5,897 bases of DNA from JAPUME01 sp964605715. Its GTDB lineage: Bacteria; Acidobacteriota; Terriglobia; UBA7540; JAPUME01. Position 1 is the first letter of the stretch; each line of letters opens with the position of its first letter. The DNA lies in assembly GCA_964605715.1 (NCBI GenBank), contig CAZSDV010000086.1, positions 1 through 5,897 of the forward strand. The letters run 5' to 3'. Under the pieces are notes generated by a model. That model ran no database searches. It worked only from the letters and a program-made list of their open reading frames with translations, and was not told the origin of the DNA. Both the position numbers and the translations under genes were made by a program. Shown piece after piece: positions 1 through 5,897 of the stretch.

Positions 1-114
1 ATGAGCGCAAATGTGTGCCAGTTACTTAACTGGTATAAAGTAGGCGAAGTGATACTTGATAGTGAGTATCCCAAATATTCCAAACTAAATAAATTTTCAA
101 GCTAGCGATAAAGA
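1..114 (+). other. 16S rRNA leader (5' external transcribed spacer)
   Basis: This is AT-rich sequence before the 16S 5' end with no convincing gene. It contains two clean hairpins. One is at 18-33 (CCAGTTA/TAACTGG around CT) and the other at 51-70 (GATACT/AGTATC around an 8-nt loop). Bases 43-57 are also complementary to 1618-1632 beyond the 16S 3' end, as expected for a pre-16S processing stem. Because that arm must be transcribed, the operon promoter should lie at or before the left edge of the window. A 34-codon open frame beginning at base 1 is regarded as chance. Confidence 0.7.
43..57 (+). repeat. 5' arm of probable 16S processing stem
   Basis: GGCGAAGTGATACTT is complementary to AAGTATTACTTCACC at 1618-1632. 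Fourteen of 15 positions pair, counting one G-U, with a single C-A mismatch. Archaeal 16S is normally excised from a long stem formed by its flanks, usually at a bulge-helix-bulge site. I could not find a canonical bulge-helix-bulge next to this stem. Part of the arm (51-56) can instead pair locally in the 51-70 hairpin, so the two structures compete. The pairing is seen in the sequence and the function is inferred. Confidence 0.5.
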
Positions 115-1577
<1,463 letters not shown>

Positions 1578-1671
1578 TATTCAAATGTCCCACGGGACGT
1601 TTGATAAACTCGAGGTGAAGTATTACTTCACCGCAGAGGTTCTCTGGGTTTAATCTTGGAGAACCTCTAAT
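1578..1671 (+). other. 16S-tRNA spacer with three tandem hairpins
   Basis: The spacer is nearly filled by three hairpins. The first is at 1581-1604 (10 bp with one G-U, loop CACG). The second is at 1614-1632 (GGTGAAGT/ACTTCACC, perfect 8 bp, 3-nt loop). The third is at 1635-1668 (AGAGGTTCTC/GAGAACCTCT, perfect 10 bp, 14-nt loop), ending 3 nt before the tRNA. The second hairpin overlaps the 3' arm of the proposed 16S processing stem. The hairpins may guide precursor folding or serve as endonuclease landmarks, but that is inference. Confidence 0.75.
1618..1632 (+). repeat. 3' arm of probable 16S processing stem
   Basis: AAGTATTACTTCACC pairs with 43-57 across the whole 16S gene, with one mismatch and one G-U. 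The same bases also close a perfect local hairpin with 1614-1621, so either local or long-range pairing can form, perhaps at different times during transcription. Confidence 0.5.
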
Positions 1672-1745
1672 GGGCTTGTAGCTCAACCTGGTAGAGCACC
1701 TGCTTTGCAAGCAGGGGGTTAGGTGTTCAAATCACCTCAAGTCCA
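1672..1745 (+). tRNA. tRNA-Ala(UGC) in the rRNA spacer
   Basis: This is a complete cloverleaf of 74 nt. The acceptor GGGCTTG pairs with CAAGTCC and includes G3:U70, the classic alanine identity pair, with A as discriminator at 1745. The D arm is GCTC/GAGC. The anticodon arm is CCTGC-TTTGCAA-GCAGG, with anticodon TGC at 1706-1708. The variable region has 5 nt, and the T arm is AGGTG-TTCAAAT-CACCT. The 3' CCA is not encoded, since TTC follows the discriminator, so a CCA-adding enzyme is needed. There is no intron. An alanine tRNA between 16S and 23S is the usual euryarchaeal arrangement. As part of the rRNA precursor it needs 5' cleavage, which fits the RNase P RNA gene further along. Confidence 0.98.
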
Positions 1746-1869
1746 TTCTCCGTTTTAACGGAGTAAAAGTACTTACTATGTAAGTACTCTCGTAAGAGAA
1801 TATTGCGATCAAGATGCTTGATGGCGCTTATGCGTCTATCTTGGTTAAGGTAGACCTCCAGAATAAAGT
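1746..1869 (+). other. tRNA-23S spacer with tandem hairpins
   Basis: Five local hairpins follow each other. They are 1748-1763 (CTCCGT/ACGGAG), 1768-1788 (AGTACTTAC/GTAAGTACT, perfect 9 bp, loop TAT), 1788-1799 (4 bp capped by a GTAA GNRA tetraloop), 1808-1822 (ATCAAG/CTTGAT, 6 bp) and 1823-1836 (5 bp with one G-U, loop TTAT). The right end, 1850-1864, is the 5' arm of the 23S processing stem. No gene or promoter is evident. Confidence 0.75.
1850..1864 (+). repeat. 5' arm of 23S processing stem
   Basis: GTAGACCTCCAGAAT is the exact reverse complement of 4746-4760, giving a perfect 15-bp stem that brackets the 23S gene. Inside it, after an unpaired AAA (1865-1867) facing CC (4744-4745), pairing continues as GT/GC and then 1870-1880 with 4731-4741. 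This is the standard excision architecture for archaeal 23S rRNA. The internal loop is 3x2, not the two staggered 3-nt bulges of a canonical bulge-helix-bulge. Confidence 0.9.
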
Positions 1870-4741
<2,872 letters not shown>

Positions 4742-4775
4742 GCCCATTCTGGAGGTCTACTCATATTCTTTTTTA
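4742..4775 (+). terminator. 23S 3' flank and likely rRNA operon terminator
   Basis: Bases 4746-4760 are the 3' arm of the perfect 15-bp 23S processing stem. A run of six T follows at 4769-4774, the kind of tract at which archaeal RNA polymerase stops without needing a hairpin. No 5S rRNA follows, so 5S must be encoded elsewhere. Termination at this tract is inferred from position and composition. Confidence 0.55.
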
Positions 4776-4788
4776 GAAACATTTATCA
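4776..4788 (+). promoter_or_regulatory. Candidate TATA promoter for the 4811 gene
   Basis: GAAACATTTATCA resembles an archaeal BRE (purine-rich GAAAC) plus TATA box (ATTTATCA). The box is centred about 26 bp before the ATG at 4811, which would place the transcript start at or next to the start codon (leaderless). The spacing matches the promoters proposed for the other genes here. Confidence 0.45.
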
Positions 4789-4810
4789 TTGACTTAAGTT
4801 TATCAAAGAT

Positions 4811-5011
4811 ATGGCAAGACGTCGTAAAAAATTAACAAATATCCAAACCTTGGCTTTAGTATTATTCTCTGCATTAGTTGTGTATATATTCGATTGGTTT
4901 GTTTTGAGACCTTTAGGAATATTACCTAGTGTGGAATTTTTCATCGACGTTGTTTTGTTTTATGTATTTTTTAACCTTGTTCAGAAGGAAGCACCAAGTA
5001 TGTTACATTAA
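4811..5011 (+). CDS. Small two-helix membrane protein, unknown function
   Basis: A 66-residue protein that I do not recognise. It opens with a very basic segment (ARRRKK, residues 2-7). Two hydrophobic stretches follow, at about residues 11-32 and 40-57, joined by a short turn containing RPLGILPS, and it ends with a polar tail. The positive-inside rule predicts a cytoplasmic N terminus and a helical hairpin in the membrane. The ATG at 4811 has no Shine-Dalgarno before it, but a TATA-like box lies at the leaderless spacing, which supports this start. It is the first gene after the rRNA operon and converges on the next gene with a 9-bp overlap of the 3' ends. Its AT-rich codon use resembles secG and the exonuclease gene nearby. 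It could be a lineage-specific protein or a small subunit of a membrane complex. A chance frame is less likely given the topology and promoter. Confidence 0.7.
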   Translation: MARRRKKLTNIQTLALVLFSALVVYIFDWFVLRPLGILPSVEFFIDVVLFYVFFNLVQKEAPSMLH

Positions 5012-5200
5012 TTCTTTCGCAACTTGATGAGTAACAATTAGAATTCCCAATCCCACAATTATTGATATTATTGAACTCAAAACTATATCATTAGGATATA
5101 GATACAAGTCTAATAGATTCCAAATACCTCTCCAAACCGCAATTACTGCACTTCCAACAAGTAATGCCAGAAATAAATGGCTGTTTTTTAGTTTGTACAT
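5003..5200 (-). CDS. Small two-helix membrane protein with WRGxWxLLDLYLYP motif
   Basis: A 65-residue protein on the minus strand, starting with the ATG at 5200. The first membrane segment covers about residues 9-23. It runs into a W-R-G-I-W-N-L-L-D-L-Y-L-Y-P stretch (residues 23-36) with charged and aromatic residues at the membrane edge. A second helix covers about residues 39-57, and the tail is short and polar. The Trp/Arg/Asp/Tyr/Pro pattern looks like a conserved family signature, and I have an impression of similar tiny membrane proteins in other prokaryotes, but I cannot name the family. A TATA box (5222-5229) centred about 25 bp from the ATG predicts a leaderless mRNA. Its last codons overlap the end of the convergent gene at 4811-5011 by 9 bp. 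Function unknown. Confidence 0.75.
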   Translation of the reverse strand: MYKLKNSHLFLALLVGSAVIAVWRGIWNLLDLYLYPNDIVLSSIISIIVGLGILIVTHQVAKELM

Positions 5201-5221
5201 CTTGTTTCTAATCGCTTTAAC

Positions 5222-5236
5222 AATATAAATCTTTCA
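5222..5236 (-). promoter_or_regulatory. TATA/BRE promoter of the minus-strand membrane gene
   Basis: On the minus strand this reads TGAAAGATTTATATT, a BRE-like purine run (GAAAG) followed by a good archaeal TATA box (TTTATATT). The box is centred 25 bp from the ATG at 5200, so transcription should begin at or within a few bases of the start codon. Confidence 0.6.
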
Positions 5237-5245
5237 GGTACCGTA

Positions 5246-5257
5246 ACTCTTTTAAAG
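5246..5257 (+). promoter_or_regulatory. TATA promoter of the RNase P RNA gene
   Basis: The TATA-like CTTTTAAAG at 5249-5257 is centred about 25 bp before the first paired base of RNase P RNA (5278), the expected archaeal TATA-to-start spacing. It lies roughly 20 bp from the opposite-facing promoter at 5222-5236, so this short gap works as a divergent promoter pair. Confidence 0.55.
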
Positions 5258-5277
5258 CCAAAAAACGGTGCTAAATT

Positions 5278-5535
5278 AACGCAGAGAGGCAGACTGTCGG
5301 CGCTTGCGCTGTGGAAAGTCCACCCACTCACGAAGTCCACTGAGCTTTAATCGGCTCGTCTGGCAACAGAAACGAACTGCTCTGTTCGTACGATGATCCT
5401 CGCGGTGAGGTTGTTCAGAGTAAGATGAAAAAATGTCAGACTGGATGAGTGCAAGGTTAAAAACCGCTTAGTCAAATGTCTGCACAGTCTTTCCAATTGA
5501 GGAGACTGACAGAAGGTGGCTTACATCTCTGCGTT
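5278..5535 (+). ncRNA. rnpB: RNase P RNA (archaeal)
   Basis: This is the catalytic RNA of ribonuclease P, which cuts the 5' leader from pre-tRNAs. The universal core is visible in order. P1 is AACGCAGAGA (5278-5287) paired with TCTCTGCGTT (5526-5535). P2 is AGACTGT (5291-5297) with ACAGTCT (5484-5490). A P3 hairpin lies at 5298-5311. CR-I is GGAAAGTCC (5313-5321). The CR-II/III region GGCAACAGAAACG (5362-5374) is followed by a P12 stem ACGAAC/GTTCGT. CR-IV is AGAGTAAGATGAAA (5417-5430). A GGTTAA element that could be the CCA-binding L15 loop lies near 5456. CR-V is ACAGAAGGTGGCTTACA (5509-5525). At about 258 nt it is on the short side for an archaeal RNase P RNA, yet both the specificity and catalytic domains seem present. 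It has its own TATA promoter. Nanoarchaeum equitans lacks RNase P, so presence here matters for the lineage. Confidence 0.96.
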
Positions 5536-5546
5536 TATATTAATTC

Positions 5547-5562
5547 TTTTCGAGCATTTTTT
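5547..5562 (+). terminator. T-rich terminator of RNase P RNA
   Basis: Two T runs (5547-5550 and 5557-5562) follow the end of the RNase P RNA within about 30 nt, a plausible archaeal T-tract terminator. The second run overlaps the TATA box proposed for secG. Confidence 0.45.
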
Positions 5563-5565
5563 AAA
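5557..5565 (+). promoter_or_regulatory. TATA promoter of secG-exonuclease operon
   Basis: TTTTTTAAA is centred 25 bp before the ATG at 5586, predicting a leaderless secG message. Its T run can also serve as the terminator of the upstream RNase P RNA. Confidence 0.5.
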
Positions 5566-5585
5566 CTCGTATTTTAGTTTTAACC

Positions 5586-5741
5586 ATGGCAAATAAAAAT
5601 AAAATGAGATTACCTTCTTCACAAGGTGGTTTGGTAAATTATTATGATGAGAACAAGGCTCATATTAGTATCTCTCCAAAGTTTGTCATTGGATTAACTG
5701 TTGTAATTACTATTTTAGCAATTGCAGTTCGATTGATATAA
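5586..5741 (+). CDS. secG: Preprotein translocase subunit Sec61-beta/SecG
   Basis: A 51-residue tail-anchored subunit of the archaeal SecYE-beta protein-conducting channel in the cytoplasmic membrane, where it assists translocation as an accessory subunit. The frame is too short for most ORF filters. A basic start (MANKNKMRLP) leads into the family motif P-S-S-Q-G-G-L-V-N-Y-Y-D-E (residues 10-22). A short linker ends in I-S-I-S-P-K (27-32), and a single membrane helix runs from about residue 33 to the C terminus. That layout and length match archaeal Sec61-beta. The ATG at 5586 is supported by a TATA box at leaderless spacing. M7 is a possible but less likely start. The exonuclease gene begins 2 bp after its stop, so the two are probably cotranscribed. 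Confidence 0.95.
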   Translation: MANKNKMRLPSSQGGLVNYYDENKAHISISPKFVIGLTVVITILAIAVRLI

Positions 5742-5743
5742 TT

Positions 5744-5897
5744 ATGAAAATCATATCCTGGAATGTTAATGGGATTCGTGCAGTTCTGAAAAAAGGTTTT
5801 GCAGATTTTGTTGAAAAATCAAATCCGGACATTCTTTGTTTGCAAGAAACTAAAGCACATCCCGAACAAGTTGACAAGTTATTGGATGATTATGAAC
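5744..5897 (+). CDS. xthA: Exonuclease III family AP endonuclease, 5' part only
   Basis: The first 51 codons of an exodeoxyribonuclease III/APE1-type enzyme, cut by the window edge. The family normally has about 250-260 residues, so four fifths is missing. It cleaves DNA 5' of abasic sites in base excision repair and often has 3'-5' exonuclease or 3'-phosphatase activity. The N-terminal core is clear. S-W-N-V-N-G-I-R at residues 5-12 includes the active-site Asn7, and P-D-I-L-C-L-Q-E-T-K at 28-37 carries the metal-binding Glu35 (Glu34 in E. coli). It starts 2 bp after secG with no Shine-Dalgarno in front, so translation may rely on coupling to secG. The catalytic Asp and His of the C-terminal half are outside the window and cannot be checked. 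Confidence 0.95.
   Translation, partial: MKIISWNVNGIRAVLKKGFADFVEKSNPDILCLQETKAHPEQVDKLLDDYE

Noticed and set aside
31..40. TATA-like GGTATAAAG as the rRNA operon promoter
   Set aside because: A start about 25 bp downstream would leave out the 43-57 arm of the processing stem, so the real promoter is probably upstream of the window.
1..105. Open frame of 34 codons starting at base 1
   Set aside because: It lies in the transcribed 16S leader, overlaps both leader hairpins and the processing-stem arm, and resembles no protein I know.
4742..4810. 5S rRNA gene after 23S
   Set aside because: Only 69 nt are available before the next gene, and the sequence is processing stem, T tract and promoter.

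Overview
The window carries an archaeal rRNA operon followed by a compact block of small genes, and it most resembles a Nanoarchaeota-like (DPANN) archaeon. The 16S 5' end reads CCCGTTGATCCTGCGGG, and the 1492-region reads AAGTC-A-ACACAAGG where most organisms have AAGTCGTAACAAGG. I recall both variants as Nanoarchaeota signatures, because they are built into Nanoarchaeota-specific PCR primers. The rRNA genes look only moderately GC-rich and the protein genes are clearly AT-rich, which argues for a mesophile rather than a hot-spring nanoarchaeon. The placement rests on motif memory and not on a tree.

Layout: 1-114 is the 16S leader, with hairpins and one arm of a probable processing stem. 115-1577 is 16S rRNA. 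1578-1869 is the internal spacer, a chain of short hairpins around tRNA-Ala(UGC) at 1672-1745. 1870-4741 is 23S rRNA, enclosed by a perfect 15-bp inverted repeat. No 5S gene follows. 4742-4810 holds the end of the operon and a promoter. 4811-5011 (+) and 5003-5200 (-) are two tiny convergent genes for two-helix membrane proteins of unknown function. 5201-5277 is a divergent promoter region. 5278-5535 is RNase P RNA. 5586-5741 is the Sec61-beta/SecG translocon subunit. From 5744 to the window end is the start of an exonuclease III/AP endonuclease gene, 2 bp after secG.

The genes fit together as core information processing: ribosomal RNAs, a tRNA made inside the rRNA precursor, the RNase P RNA needed to cut that tRNA's 5' end, a translocon subunit and a DNA repair enzyme. 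Four promoter candidates share one design: an AT-rich TATA-like box centred about 25 bp before the ATG or RNA start. This predicts leaderless mRNAs, although the 16S keeps an intact anti-Shine-Dalgarno.

The most interesting signal is in the ribosome. Positions usually described as nearly invariant are changed in the decoding region (E. coli 921, 1396, 1400, 1404, 1497-1499), the peptidyl transferase loop (2452, 2453, 2499, 2503), the A-loop (2552) and the sarcin-ricin loop (2661). Several neighbouring helices change in compensating pairs (921/1396, 1404/1497, 2593/2600, 2594/2599), which argues for real divergence over sequencing error. Presence of RNase P RNA and of a linked 16S-tRNA-23S operon contrasts with Nanoarchaeum equitans, which is known to lack RNase P and to have unlinked rRNA genes.
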